DNA of 64,000 nt from Eucommia ulmoides. Lineage: Eukaryota; Streptophyta; Magnoliopsida; Garryales; Eucommiaceae. Made by a program: the position numbers and the translations under genes. The number at the start of each line of letters is the position of its first letter. Positions within the stretch are counted from its first letter, which is position 1. The notes under the pieces are model-generated. The model made no database searches and was not told the DNA's origin. It saw only the letters and a list, made by a program, of their open reading frames with translations. The stretch spans positions 13,546,240 through 13,610,239 of the forward strand of contig CM028338.1 of assembly GCA_016647705.1 (NCBI GenBank), given 5' to 3'. Of this stretch, positions 1 to 11,366 are shown in pieces.

Positions 1-218
1 TTGTTTTGTTTACGTAAGATAAGAACATAAATGGCACCAATGGTAATTGGATATACATTTTTTATTTTATTAAGAACACTCCAACCGAACTTACTAGCAT
101 AGGAAAGTTTAGTGTTAAGGTTTACTTTATTAGTCCAAAAGGAAAGAAAATATATCTTATATGTGCTAATCCTACTCGTAACTAAAAATAAAGAAATATT
201 TTTTAAGAAGGTGCACAT
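1..218. other. Non-coding flank of the first solo LTR
   Basis: No gene is seen. The last ~70 bases resemble the end of the tandem unit that resumes at 1655, so this is the left half of a repeat split by the LTR at 219-1654. The final five bases (214-218, CACAT) are the left target-site duplication of that LTR. Confidence 0.5.
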
Positions 219-1654
219 TGGTGGCGGAATATTACGTCACCACTTTCACCGCAAGTGTACGGGTTAAGTTTTAGTATAGATAAAAAGGAGTAGGGGTTGT
301 CGTATCCAGAGGGATTGGTTTAGATTATTATCGAGTACCGCGATTGTCATAACCTAACTTTATTTAGGCGATAAAAATGAAGTTTATAATTAATTAATAT
401 TAATACTAAGTTAATTAATCTAATTATACTAATATTATATTGAGATGTTTTAGGGAAAATATTGCCTAGGGATTAACTTTGTTTACAAAAATGTGTTTGA
501 TCTCGTTTAGTTTACAATAACGGCATTCAACCTATTCGACAATCTATGTGTCGTAAACTCACTTGCCACCTCTTCCAAGTGTAAGACGTGTGAATATACG
601 ACTTTGCATCAACAGAAAAGTCCCCCTCAATGTCTTAATGACACTAGGTCACATGAGTCTTACCCCAATGTCATTGATTGCACACTTTCTAACTCCCTCC
701 CGCGTTATTAGATCGTCGCGTTGTGTTTATCCTAGTCCAAATTCGGGGTTACCTCTCCCAAGTGTCAAACTCCGTATTCTCTAATTATCTAAACAAGCAT
801 AATATCAAAGAATAACAGTAAACAAATTCGAAATAGTGAAGAATAACCATTAACAAAACACAAACTTAAACAAACAAGGATTTCATAAATATTATAAATC
901 CCTAGATAAAATTCGTTTAGCTCATGGACATAACCATTTATACAACAAGAATAGAGCTAAACATGCTCAACAACCAACCATAGTAAAGAAAATAAAGAAG
1001 AAACGAAGAAAACTTAGTCGTAATTCGAAGATTTGCCGCTAAAAATGTTCAATGATCGCTTCGCCTTCTTCGCAATGTGTTCTTCTCCTTCGGAATTAGT
1101 TGAGCACACCCCAAAACACTCTCAAAATATAAGGAACCCTAAGGGGTCTCCTATGGCCGAGTGATCAAAAAGGAGAGAGGAGAGAGGCTTAAATTGGGAG
1201 AAAAATATCCAAAACAAATATCTAACAACTGTGCAGAGTAACCACCGCAGCGGTGGGATCACCACTGCGGCGGTGGGTATATCGGTTAAGCCACGGCCTT
1301 GGCAGTGGACTTGGCGATGGGATCAGGGACCTCTTTGTTTTTTCACCACCGAGGCGGTGAAGTCACCGTTGAGGCGGTGGATGTTCAGCAAGAATAAAGC
1401 CCTCTCTGCATATTGACCACCACAACGGTTGTCTGGACGCCGCAACGGTGGGTTGGTTTTCAACATTTTGCCATTATGCTTGTTTTTCCACCGTTCTTGA
1501 TCCGATTTGATCGTTTATGATCCATTTTCATGGCTTTTCACCCCACACACCTGATTTACACAAAAATACATAAAAACGTATTAAAACGTAAAAAAATATA
1601 CTCAAAAACTAACAATATTCGGTTTGAAAATTGATAGGTAAATCACACCTATCA
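219..1654 (-). mobile_element. Solo LTR, Athila-like family (TSD CACAT/CACAC)
   Basis: The stretch begins TGGTGGCGG and ends CACACCTATCA, the same end as the two LTRs of the complete element at 18570-23712. It shares their order of blocks: AAGTTTTAGTATAG, an AGTGTAAGACG block, and a cluster of CACCGC-n-GCGGTG palindromes near 1229-1460. There is no internal region or second LTR, so it is a solo LTR left by LTR-LTR recombination. Flanks are CACAT (214-218) and CACAC (1655-1659), one mismatch. The second tandem unit at 1789 keeps the unbroken CACACTTAT, showing what the empty site looked like. Orientation follows the complete copy, whose PBS puts transcription on the minus strand. The family name is inferred from that PBS. 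Confidence 0.82.
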
Positions 1655-1905
1655 CACACTTATTCCCAAATGAATAGAGATCCTCTCTTTATTTTGACTT
1701 TTAGCCACAAGGATATCGACGGAGTAATATATATAAGGTGTCAGTCCTCCACATAACTAAGAAGACGGAAATGTTTTCGAAGAAGATGCACACTTATCCA
1801 CGAAGGAATAGAGGTCCTCCATTTATTCTGAATTTTAGCCACAAGAGGTCTAGACATGATAGTATATATAGAGTGTCAGTTCACAAGCCTGAGACATGGG
1901 CCAAG
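1655..1905. repeat. 134-bp tandem unit, two visible copies plus a split third
   Basis: Unit 1 starts at 1655 and unit 2 at 1789, giving a period of 134 bp. Shared landmarks are CACACTTAT, AATAGAG-TCCTC, TTTAGCCACAAG and AGTGTCAG. The end of an upstream unit lies before 219. The stretch 1906-1990 is non-coding with short AGTAGT runs. Confidence 0.7.
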
Positions 1906-1989
1906 CTGTGATCTAGGCTAGTGCGGAAAAGTAAATGTCAGTTGTTAGTAGTCAGTAGTTAGTAGTCCTTCATCAGAAATTTGTTTTGG

Positions 1990-3769
1990 GTTTATTGAAG
2001 TTCGATTTCATGTGTTCTTGACAAAGCCAAAGATGCTATGCACAAATCATAGTGTTCTTGATGTTCTTGATATCTTATTGATGTTCTTGATACGTACTAT
2101 GATATTTACACTATGTACATGATCTAAACTTCCATGAACTACCAAAATATACTATACAATATAAATGTATTAAAACAAAATCAAAGAACATTTTGAGAGG
2201 ATTTACCTAACTTAGGGGAGTGGTCTTTCCCTTAGTGTTTTGCCTTCTTCTCCTTCTTTGAACTTCTCGGTTGTTCATAGTTGTTCTTCAAGAACACCTA
2301 TTTGGAGTCTTTTTGGAAATATTTGAGTGTGTTTATGAAGTGAAATGCTTAGGGTATCCCAAGACCCAAGAGAGAATTTTGATAATAGAGAGAAAGAAAA
2401 TGTCTAAGCTTGTTTTTGGGATGAAAACAACCAAATATTTATAGACAACAGGTGCGCATTAGGGAATGTGCAGGGTTCCACAACCTACTCCTTATGGAGT
2501 GATTAGGCTAGTTAGGACCCTTTGATGTCTTTCAATTCTAGGGTTAGAGCCCCACAATGAAGATTTACATATATTTTCTAAGTAATCATTAGATTTGGTA
2601 ATAATTACCAAATCTTGTAAATATCTAAGCCATCATTGCTCATTTATGGCTTGCACATGGGCCATTAAATTCTCATTTAATGCCTGATTTGATGTTTTTC
2701 GGTTCGATTTGCTTGGTAAGTACTAGTTACTCATGGTAAGCTAGTTACTTTCCTTGAAAATATCTTCCTACATTAAATGTCATTTAATGTGTACATTGAA
2801 CATAGTCGTTAAATGTCATTCAAGCATTTAATTCCATGACTTGAAATTGATTTGATGGTCCATTTAATGTTTTGATGTGATGGGAATTGGTTCGGTTAGC
2901 CTCTGTAACCAGTAGTTATTTTCAAGTAACTAAGTTGCCTTTAAGATATTTTAGTGAAAATATCTTCTTTATTAAATGCATACATTGCATGGAGTCCTTT
3001 AATGTCTATTTCAAACATTAAATTCCATGATGTGACATTGAATTGATGGGTCTTTAAATGCTTAATGTGATGGAAATTGATTCGGTTAGTTTTGTAACAG
3101 TTAGTTACCTCCAAGTAACTAATTAAGTTTCTGTCCAAGATATTTTGCTAGAAAGATCTTCAAAAGATCTCTTAATTAAATTCTCATTAATGAGGCATGA
3201 AATGCTTGATTAGACCACGATGTGATGGGCCTTGAATACTTGTCATGATGACATTTGGTTTGGTTAGTTTTGAACCTTGTCTTTAGGCATTTAGCTACCT
3301 TGAGTAACTAACTTGTCATGGTGGATTCTTTGGCTTAATCAAGGATTTGGATTTATTTCTTGAAGATTATTTCTTTAATCAAGAAATTTAAAGAAATATA
3401 CTTGGTGTCAAATAGACGAAACCGGATATAGTAAAAGTTTCAGGGGTAAAACGGGAAACAAAGGTAATTGGTGAAATTTCCTTAAGTTTAAAGGGTAGGA
3501 ACTAGTTTTCATTCATATTAAAAGTTATTTCATGAAAATTTAACCTTTAATATTATCATTTCAATCCTCTTTAACTATACGAATTTAGAGATTGACCTGA
3601 AACTTTTACTTATACTGAATTCAATCAATATTGACAATTTTATGCTTTCTTATATTCTTTTGGTTTTTGTAGTATCCAATGTAATCTAAGGTAGAAATTT
3701 ATTCTTTTTTAATATCAATTTAAAGTTTATTTGATACGCAAATGGGTGGGACAAAATACTGTGTCTACA
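1990..3769 (-). mobile_element. Partial large Tat/Ogre-type LTR (third copy of the 39-46 kb family)
   Basis: Read on the minus strand this begins TGTAGACACAG with GTATTTTGTCCC just after, the same start as the two 3.5-kb LTRs at 39148 and 40382. It then follows the same order: a poorly conserved U3 with repeated CATTAAATG-type words, TATTTATAG near 2438, the CTTAGGGGA(G/T)TGG leader block near 2210, and GTTCTTGATG runs near 2040-2090. Homology fades near 1990, so about half the LTR (its 3' side) is missing. The right boundary is clean at 3769. ATACT at 3770-3774 would be the target duplication, but its left partner is lost. Confidence 0.65.
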
Positions 3770-3774
3770 ATACT

Positions 3775-4739
3775 TTGATAAAACTAAGTGTTATTTTTTA
3801 ATCATGAAACTTCAAAGGTATTCATTGGGTATAGTGGGTTACGCATGGTAATACATGAGTATGGAAGAAATAATATGTCACTCTTAGCAAAAAGATATGT
3901 GACCTACTAGATATGGATGTGACATGGAAGACGCCTTCAATTGCAATTGGAGAAAAGCCTTAAGGGGAAAATAGTTTTTATTTTCTAGAATGGAAATATT
4001 AAAATTGTTCTAATTTTTATTGATTAATTTATTATAAAATAATGATTTAATCAATGAATTTCACCATCCATATTTTGGTATGAACCTATTAGGTCACACA
4101 CAAATAGGGAATTGAGGTTAGAAGAGTCCTTGAAAAAGACAGTAATACTGAACTTAAGAAGTTTTGGGGCCAAAGTACAAATAGTAAAGGAAGGGGTCCC
4201 TGGTTTTGAACCCTAGACATTATTTATAAATAAGGAAAACCAAAGTGGGCGCCCAACCCTATAGAAATCATCCAAGTCTAGTTGGCCGCCCATTTTTCTT
4301 ATTCTCTTATAGATCGCTATGTCTATGAGATTAGTTTTCTATATTGCACTACTAGTTTTGAATCTGCCTATCTCCGGGATTAAATATCAGAGTTGTTTTT
4401 TATTCTTTGGATTATATTATTCTTAGATATCCCTAGAACACTCTTCAATATGGAGATTCTTTCCGTCGATATCGTAGAGGCAAGATACTTGTGTCACTAT
4501 TTTAAGATCACTTCTTATTCACAGATCTGACCTTACTGCTCTTGGAAGAGCCTTCTCAAATCACACATCAAGAATAAAGCACTAGAAGAGGTATAAAGTT
4601 TAAATTTGATGTAATCTTTATGTTTTTATTTATTGTTTCATATTATCGCAGACAAGTCTACAATTAGAAAATTATTTGTGAAAGTTATTGTATTAAAAAA
4701 TTTAAAATTCGTTCATTCACATAGACATAATTCCATTCA
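3775..4739 (+). mobile_element. BARE/Angela-like copia LTR fragment, plus orientation
   Basis: This is the inverted counterpart of the LTR at 6768-8517. Shared stretches include TGGATATAGTGGG/TGGGTATAGTGGG, GCAAAAAGA-ATGTGACCTA, AAGCCTTAAGG, CACACACAA-AGGGAATTGA and the final CATAGACATAATTCC. The 5' part is cut off at 3769-3774 by the Tat-type LTR. The 3' end CCATTCA is intact but no tRNA-iMet PBS follows, so this was a solo LTR or its internal part has been lost. No coding capacity. Confidence 0.62.
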
Positions 4740-4859
4740 ATAGGAATTGGCATTTGAATTCATAAGATCATCTGATATTCGTTATTCACTTAAGTTGATT
4801 TGTCCCTTTAAATTAAAAAAATTGATGGATAACATTAATAAATGCTACCCCCGTGGGGA

Positions 4860-5180
4860 TCATCCATGTTAAATTATCAATATTTTATAAGATAACATAT
4901 CGGGAGAACATTTCTCAAAATACAAAACTCTTATCTCAGGCGTCTTGGGGTGCCTAACACCTTCCCCGAGCAAACCTGATGCCTGAACACTTTTAAAAAA
5001 TAATATTTGATCGGACCATGTTTTCCTGTAGTTAAAATTTTACTTAAGGATATTTTTTAAATTTGTTTTTCCAAAAATCCGTTGACCTAGCATACCATTT
5101 AAACTCGATGGTAGATGACAACTCATTTTTTTGAAAAATTTGGCCTATGTTCTTTTCTGAGAAAATCGATGCATAAATAA
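4860..5180 (+). mobile_element. Fragment of a Tat/Ogre-type LTR 3' side
   Basis: It carries the conserved block seen in five other places here: GTCTTGGGGTGCC, TAACACCTTCCCCGAG (4949-4970), then GACCTAGCATACCATTTAAAC about 130 bases later. It resembles 48160-48570 most. It is an isolated fragment with no LTR ends identified. 4740-4859 has no recognised feature. Confidence 0.5.
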
Positions 5181-5289
5181 TCCCTCTCAATATTTGTATT
5201 TTCAAAAATTCTATTAATGCTCCTCATAAAAATCTAAGGCTCATCAGTAACGCTAATTCCTAATCCAATTAGGGACACTAACAATCAAT

Positions 5290-6080
5290 CTTTGTCACAT
5301 AAGGAGTATTAGTTTTAATACTAATTTAATTAGAATTATAAATTTACATTAAAATTAAATTTCATATCTATTAATCATTGTCTCATAATTATCAAAATAG
5401 AATCTAATTTTAAATCTTATAAATTCCATATCCTTTAAAACTATCTCACAATAATAAAATAAAACTTTACAGAACATTGGTTTTAATTAATTTTTCAATA
5501 AAATAAAAATTCTATATCTATTAACAATTAAAATAGAAAATTTGTTTAAATTGATACTGTTATCTTTTAATTAAAAATATGTCTCTGTTAGTTATTATCT
5601 AATAATAATTAAAACAAACTTTCAATTAAGAATTAGAATTTTATAATTCCATGTCTATTAATTAAAATTCTATATCTACCAGTCATTACAAAATTATAAT
5701 TAGAATAGAATCTTAATTAAAATGGAATCGCATAAATATTTTATTTCAATTTAAAATTCTATATTTATTAATCATTATCAAATAATAGTTAAAATAGAAT
5801 ATTATTTTAAATTATCAAATCTATTTAAACATTTCAAATTTAAATTTAGATCTATCAATTATTATCTAAATAATAATTGAAATAAAATTCAACTTTAAAA
5901 TTAAAAAAAAAAAATTGTTGACTTTCAAATTCAAAATTCAACAATTATCAATTATTATCTAATAACAATTAAAATTGAATTTAAATTCAAAGGATCAATT
6001 CAAAATATAAATCTATAATAACTTGTTTAAATTCAAATTCTATATCTATTAATTATTATCAAAGAATAATTTAAATACAA
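5290..6080. repeat. Degenerate AT-rich array, about nine units
   Basis: A core resembling ATTATTATCTAATAATAATT, usually followed by AAAATAGAA, recurs near 5374, 5450, 5520, 5593, 5680, 5770, 5860, 5950 and 6050, roughly every 70-100 bases, separated by TTCTATATCTATTAA-like words. Units are too diverged to give an exact period. No genes are seen here or in 6081-6750. Confidence 0.5.
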
Positions 6081-6306
6081 TTTAAATTAAAACTAAGTTA
6101 TTATAATTAATTTTAATTTTTGGGATTTGACATAATTAATTCACGCGGATAAATTAATAAAAATATAAACTTTTAAAATTAACACCGCCCTATGTAAACT
6201 TGAGTCTCCTAAAAAAATCTATCACCAAAACTTAATGCCACCGCACCTAAAAAATTTAAAATAATAAAATAATTAACTATTGATCATTTAATATATTAAG
6301 ATTTTA

Positions 6307-6338
<32 letters not shown>
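6307..6338. repeat. (CA)n(TA)n microsatellite
   Basis: A run of CA dinucleotides passes directly into TA dinucleotides. Confidence 0.9.
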
Positions 6339-6752
6339 GAACATGTTGAATCATATTGGAATCTATTTTAAATTTTTTTACGTGAAACGAATGGTTATGA
6401 GTTGTTCAAAACAGCCCTTTGATTTGCGGTGAAGTTGAGGTAGCAGCTTAAGAGTGCTCTTGTACTCATTAATTTTATCATTATTTTCAAATCAATCTCA
6501 TTAATTTTAAAATTATTTTGACAAAAAAAAAAAATTAAAAAAAAATGTGTTCTTTGTAAATTTCGCAGGCAAATTCAAAAAATCACGATTTATTGTATTT
6601 GGAAATCTCCCACCACGATACATATCACGATTTAAATCAACGTTTCATAATAATTAATTATTGTTGTTAAAATCTAGAGATGCAATCATACAAATCTGAT
6701 TTGAACTTTCACAAAAATAATAATTTCATTATTGCATAATATTCAAATACGA

Positions 6753-6765
6753 GTCTCTGATACCA
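6753..6765 (-). other. tRNA-iMet primer-binding site of the Angela-like element
   Basis: The plus strand reads GTCTCTGATACCA, the complement of TGGTATCAGAGAC, against the copia consensus TGGTATCAGAGC. It lies two bases left of the LTR at 6768, which fixes the element on the minus strand with its 5' LTR to the right. The expected gag leader lies left of it but is unrecognisable. Confidence 0.8.
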
Positions 6766-6767
6766 CT

Positions 6768-8517
6768 TAAAGGGAATTATGTCTATGTGAACGCAGCAAA
6801 ATTCAAAAAAATAATAAAATAACTTTCACAAATAATTTTCCAAGACTGAATAAGTCTACAATAAAACGAAACAATAAATAAATATAAAGATTGAAGCAAA
6901 TTTAAACTTTATACCTCTTTCGGTACTCATCCTTATAGTTTGTGGTTTTTTAGGCATAATTTAAGAAGACTCTTCCAAGTGTGGCAAGGTCAAGTCTGTG
7001 AAAGATTAGCGATCTCCAAATAGCAACACAAGTGTCCTGCCTCTAACGCCATCCACAGAGAACTTCAGAGAGAAAAGTGTTCTTAGAATATCTAAGATCA
7101 CATCTAATCCCAAGAATCTAAAACAACTCTCATTTGATTATAGGAGATAGCAGGATTCAAATCAGTGGTGTAGAAAGAAAAACAAAATGTCACAAAGATG
7201 GAAGATTGTGAAAGAAAAAAGTAAAGGACGTGCAAATAGATCTGGCCAATTTTCTACTAGATAGGATGCCATTATGGCTTTCCTTCCTTATAAACACTAT
7301 CAAGGGTTCAAAATCATGAATCCTTTCTTTTTCTATTTCTACTTTGGCCCCTGAACTTTTTATGTTCAACATTATTGTCCATTTCGTTTTTAAGGACTCT
7401 TCTAACTTCAATTCCCTAATTGTGTGTGACCCATTAGGTTAATACCAAAAAGTGGATGATAAAAATAATTAATTAATTTACTAATCAATTAACCAATAAA
7501 AAATTGGAACAATTCTGATTTTTTTTTCCTTCCAAAAGAAAATAATTCTCTCCTTAAGGCTTTCTTTTACTGTGAATGGCGCCATCTCCCATATCGCAAC
7601 CACGTCTAGTTGGAAGGAATTTAATCAGAGAACTCCCTCAGGTATGAAATGTGTATTCCACGATCTCTCTATTTTTGTGCCCAAAAGGAACAACGAGATA
7701 TGGTTAAGTTAAAAACTTCTTTTCCAATTATATGTATTTGATTGATAATATAATTCCTCGTGATACCTGATTGAAATCTCATTCCAATCATCACACTGCT
7801 CTGGCCACAGATTTGGGTAAATTTTATTAAATCGAATCTCATAGGTCACATCTCTTTTTGCTGAGAGTGATAGATCATTTCTTGTATACTCGTATATTAC
7901 CATGCATGTCCCACTATATCCAATGTATACCTTTCAAGTCCCATGGTTAGAGAGTAACACTCAGTATTATCAAAATATAATAACTCATACATGTAATATG
8001 CAGTACCTCAAGTACAAAACTTCACAAAATATATCATTATGAAAGTATAGCAGCCCATAAATGTAATATGCAGTACCTCAAGTATAAAATTTCATAAAAT
8101 ATATCATACTTCAAATATCCTATTTTGACTCAAGTAAAACTACATGTAGGATATCAAGGATTATCATGTCGGTCTCTTACTACCACTTAGTAAGTTCTTT
8201 CGGTATCCCAAACTGATGGATTGAGACTCACCATTCTCAAACAAAAAACATTGGATCAAACTAGGCTAAATTGTTCAATACCCTTTCAAACAATCCAATT
8301 CAGGCTAGGTACAATTTAGAATATCGAGACACAAAATGCCTTTCACCTCCTCGTATTTAATCACACTAAATAGGCGTTCATTCTACTCAATATTAAAGGT
8401 CTAAAGCATCATTGATATTATTACAAAAATAGTATCCAAATACAATTTATTATTTCCTTGAGATTATAATTAGAAAAAAAGCCCACCTACAATTGTCTAT
8501 AGGGCTTATCTCCAACA
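6768..8517 (-). mobile_element. Complete BARE/Angela-like copia 5' LTR
   Basis: On the minus strand the LTR starts TGTTGGAGATAAGCCC, very like the start of BARE-1/Angela LTRs, and runs 1750 bp, close to the usual length of that family. It ends at the iMet PBS (6753-6765). The terminal TG at the PBS side has mutated (TAAAGGG in place of TGAATGG). The internal region to its left is truncated and replaced by AT-rich sequence. No target duplication can be assigned. Contains the 70-bp tandem repeat at 7975-8114. Confidence 0.78.
7975..8114. repeat. 70-bp tandem duplication inside the LTR
   Basis: ATGTAATATGCAGTACCTCA starts at 7991 and again at 8061, with similar flanks (ACAAAATATATCAT and ATAAAATATATCAT). 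Two copies, a few mismatches. Confidence 0.85.
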
Positions 8518-8861
8518 TCTACAACCAGTAAGTTCACTTGTGGTTGTCTTAGTGTCTCATACGAATGTTTTGGAGACTCCCCATTATCAAATAGAAAATA
8601 CCACACAAGATAGTCTAAGTGAATTTTTAAGACTCTATTTAACAATTCTATGTGACTAAACATTTAGGATGTACGACTTTTAATTATCATTAAAAGGTAA
8701 GATATTTTTAACTTATTATCCAAGCTTCTACAACAATATGATATAATAAAGAATAATATCAAAAACACATTTTATTCGTGAACACTTGAGATCATAATTT
8801 TATAGACAAAAAAATCCAACAGATAGTAAAACATAACTGACTATAGGGCTTATATCAAACA
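8518..8861 (-). mobile_element. Partial second Angela-like LTR (U3 end only)
   Basis: It repeats the last ~345 bases of the preceding LTR in the same orientation: AGTAAGTTC near the left, GAGACT(C)C-CCATT, CTTGAGAT(C/T)ATAATT, and GACTATAGGGCTTATATCAAACA at the right end. It is abutted directly to the complete LTR at 8517/8518 and is more diverged. Confidence 0.6.
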
Positions 8862-8929
8862 ATTTCCTCATAAGCATCAAATAATTCATTAAAATATTAA
8901 GGTGTAGACGTTAAAATATTAAACAATTT

Positions 8930-9740
8930 CCTCTTTGGCCATGAATGCATGAAGATTGGATTACACATCACTACTTTGGCTTTTCAATACCATAGACTCA
9001 TATTCATCCCAAGTAACTTTCTTGACTTTCTTCTTACTTTTCTTATAATCTTTCATTCTTTTCTTGTCGTCTTATTTCTTTGATTCCTTATCGAGTAGTG
9101 GTCATCTAATTTGTAATGACCAAACTTGTAACAATTAAAACACTCAACTTTGCTTGCATCATTTTTTAAGAAGCATTTACCTATTGAGATTTTTTTAGAA
9201 AATGAATTTGCCTTCTCATGAAGAAGACCAATTTCTTGATCGAACTCACTTTTGGAGTTGTTTTAACTATTATACTCACTTTTAGAAAATGGATTTGGCC
9301 TCTTGTATTACTATCACCTTAGGTTCCTAAAAAAAACTTAATAAGTGCTCTAGAAATTTTCTTACTTTCTTTGGTATTAAATATGGTCATCCAAGTGCAC
9401 CTAAGTAATTACAAATATTAATGAAGTGAGTGTACACATTCACTATAGGCTCACCTTCATCCATTTTGAATTGAATAGCTCGTACTTGTGGACAAGGGCA
9501 TTGATATTTAATTCCTTTACTTATTTGTCCCTTTGTAAGTGACTTTAACAGTATCTTGCATTTCTTTGGCCAATGCATATCCGGATATCATGTTAAATTC
9601 AATTGTATCTAAATAACAAATGATCAAGTAAATATCTCGGGCACTGGTAGAAACTAAATGTACATTCTTCTCATCAAATTCCTTCTCAAGCTTATTATTG
9701 ACCATGCGTAGTAATACAACAAGCATGCCTTATCCTTTGG
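8930..9740 (-). pseudogene. Copia gag relic (UBN2-type capsid plus zinc knuckle), element X
   Basis: Minus-strand translation in more than one frame gives a plant copia Gag pattern. It has a capsid stretch with KEFDEKNVHL-(S/T)ARDIY and YALAKEMQDTV near 9560-9680, then FKMDEGEPIVNVYTHF near 9410-9470. A zinc-knuckle remnant CFNCYKFGH lies near 9115-9150, where the last cysteine position is not Cys. Frameshifts and stops separate the pieces, so no Gag could be made. It lies left of the LTR at 9899-10594, which has the same orientation, and probably belongs to that element. Downstream pol is absent because Angela-like LTRs abut at 8861. A short repeat of TTATCCTTTG-AAATG lies at 9726-9850. Confidence 0.68.
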
Positions 9741-9898
9741 GAAATGTAGGGCCCATATTTTTTCATTGAAAAAAAACATAATTTTTACATTAAAAAAGTG
9801 GTAGCCGATGTGTTATCCTTTGCAAAATGCAATGCCCATATTATTTGACATATTTTTATCGCTAGGTTTTAAGTATAATGTGTGCAAACTTACTTTTG

Positions 9899-10594
9899 AT
9901 GCTAATTATGGGCCAAGTATCTACCCGAAAGGGAGAGAATTAGGTAGAAAAATAATTATGAATCATAAAAACTAACTTAATCACCCACAAATAATTTATA
10001 TAGTAGAAGCAATTGAAACAATGATCACAAAAAACAATTACAAGTGCAATAATTAAAAGAGAGTAAGGTATAGAATAACATCACAATTTATTATAGTTAG
10101 GTAAGACCTATTTTCTACTCTACTCCCTGGAACTCCTTTCAAGATTTTAATCCACTAAAACTTGATAGTCTTATGAGTGAGAACCAAACCTTATATTCAC
10201 TAAAGTTACCTCCCTTGAAAATTTCTTAATCTCGCTAAACAAGAGATTAAGCCTTACTTGAGATTCACTCTCCCCAAGACTTCCAAAATAAAGAAAAGGC
10301 CACTCCTCTAAATCCTCTCAATTCAATAAAACAAACCTTGCTTGATTATAATTAAATCAAAAGTCTCAATAGTTATATGGAACAAGAATATAATAGAGCT
10401 TCTATAAAAAAAAACAAAATCAAGATAAAAGCCAATTGGCTCACTAGTATTATAGAAGTATAGAATAAATCACTCTTGGTGTATAATGAACAATGAAGTA
10501 TAGTAGAGTGATTTCACAAGAAGAAAAGAATTGTGAAAAAATAAATCTTGAAAGACGTAGTAATTGTTTTGAGTATATGAAAAACACAATAATG
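9899..10594 (-). mobile_element. SIRE-like LTR of element X, left part (interrupted by Tork copy)
   Basis: It begins TGCTAATTATGGGCCAAG, then TCTACCCGAAAGGGAGAG with AATTAGGTAG. This parallels TGTTGGCCCAGTAAGC/TACCCAAGAGAGGGG/AATTGGGTAG of the LTRs at 18336, 30780 and 36514. Later blocks (AACCAAACC, TCTCGCTAAACAAG) fit the same layout. It stops at 10594 where the Tork-like LTR starts, and its U3 probably continues at 27554. No clear PBS is visible on its left. Confidence 0.5.
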
Positions 10595-11344
10595 TGTTGA
10601 AAAAATCACTAATTAATTGAATTTATTTTCTCTTTTTATATGATTAAAATAAGATTACCAATTTCCACATCCACAGATATTAATCAAGATAAACCAAGTA
10701 ATAAATAAAGTAGGAGACATGATTTTTATGTAGAAAACCCAAAGGCGGGGAAATACCATGGGATTGAAGTCCAATATCAACTTCCACTATCACGAAATAA
10801 TGAAATTATAATCGTTCACACCTTTAAGAGAAAAACTCTTAAATCACCACATAAATATCACCGAAAAAGGTAGATACAAAGAGAAACGATAAACCTGAGT
10901 TTAGAGAGGAATACCACATCACCAATTAGAAGAGGTTTACCAAAGATCAAGATTAATGGAAACAAAGCATTTGATGCTGATAATAAACTCCTAAAATTTC
11001 AGCCCAATCACTATCTAAATTGTCGTCTGATCGTTAAGCCAAAGTGGTTCTCTCTCTCATCTTACTTGTCTATATATACACTGCCACAAACAATTTGTTT
11101 TTTTGTTTTTCCAAAAAGAGGTTGGTGGACGTGTGTTTCTTGTTTCTCGTTCAAATAAAAAAAGTATGCCACCTTTTTAAAAAAGCCTTCCTCATGTTTT
11201 AGAAATAAGCCCTAATGGATTTTCTTTTGTTTTCTTTTCTTTAAGCTCCAATGGGCTATTCTTTCATCTTCTTCTTTTTTCCTTTAAGGCCCAAGTGGCC
11301 TTTTTAGTTAGGTCCACCCCCACATGAGTTGGACCTACCCAATA
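10595..11344 (-). mobile_element. 3' LTR of the Tork-like copia
   Basis: This 750-bp LTR matches 26768-27553 throughout, with shared blocks such as AAATTTCAGCCCAATCA, GTCCACC, AAATTGTCGTC-GATCGT and TTTGTGGACGTGTG. The minus-strand start TATTGGGTAGGTCC is a mutated TGTTGGGTA; the other end is TGTTGAAAAAATCAC. A polypurine tract and the end of pol adjoin it at 11345, so this is the 3' LTR of a minus-strand element. Flanks TAATG (10590-10594) and AAATA (27554-27558) agree at only three of five positions, consistent with an old insertion. Confidence 0.82.
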
Positions 11345-11366
11345 AATCTCGCCCTCTAGCTCATGT
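11345..11366 (-). other. Polypurine tract before the 3' LTR
   Basis: On the minus strand the bases just before the LTR read AGCTAGAGGGCGAGAT, a mutated form of the GGAGGGGGAGAT tract typical of Tork-type copia elements. Confidence 0.7.

Noticed and set aside
7975..8114. Direct repeats considered as a CRISPR-like array
   Set aside because: Only two adjacent 70-bp copies without spacers, in plant retrotransposon DNA.
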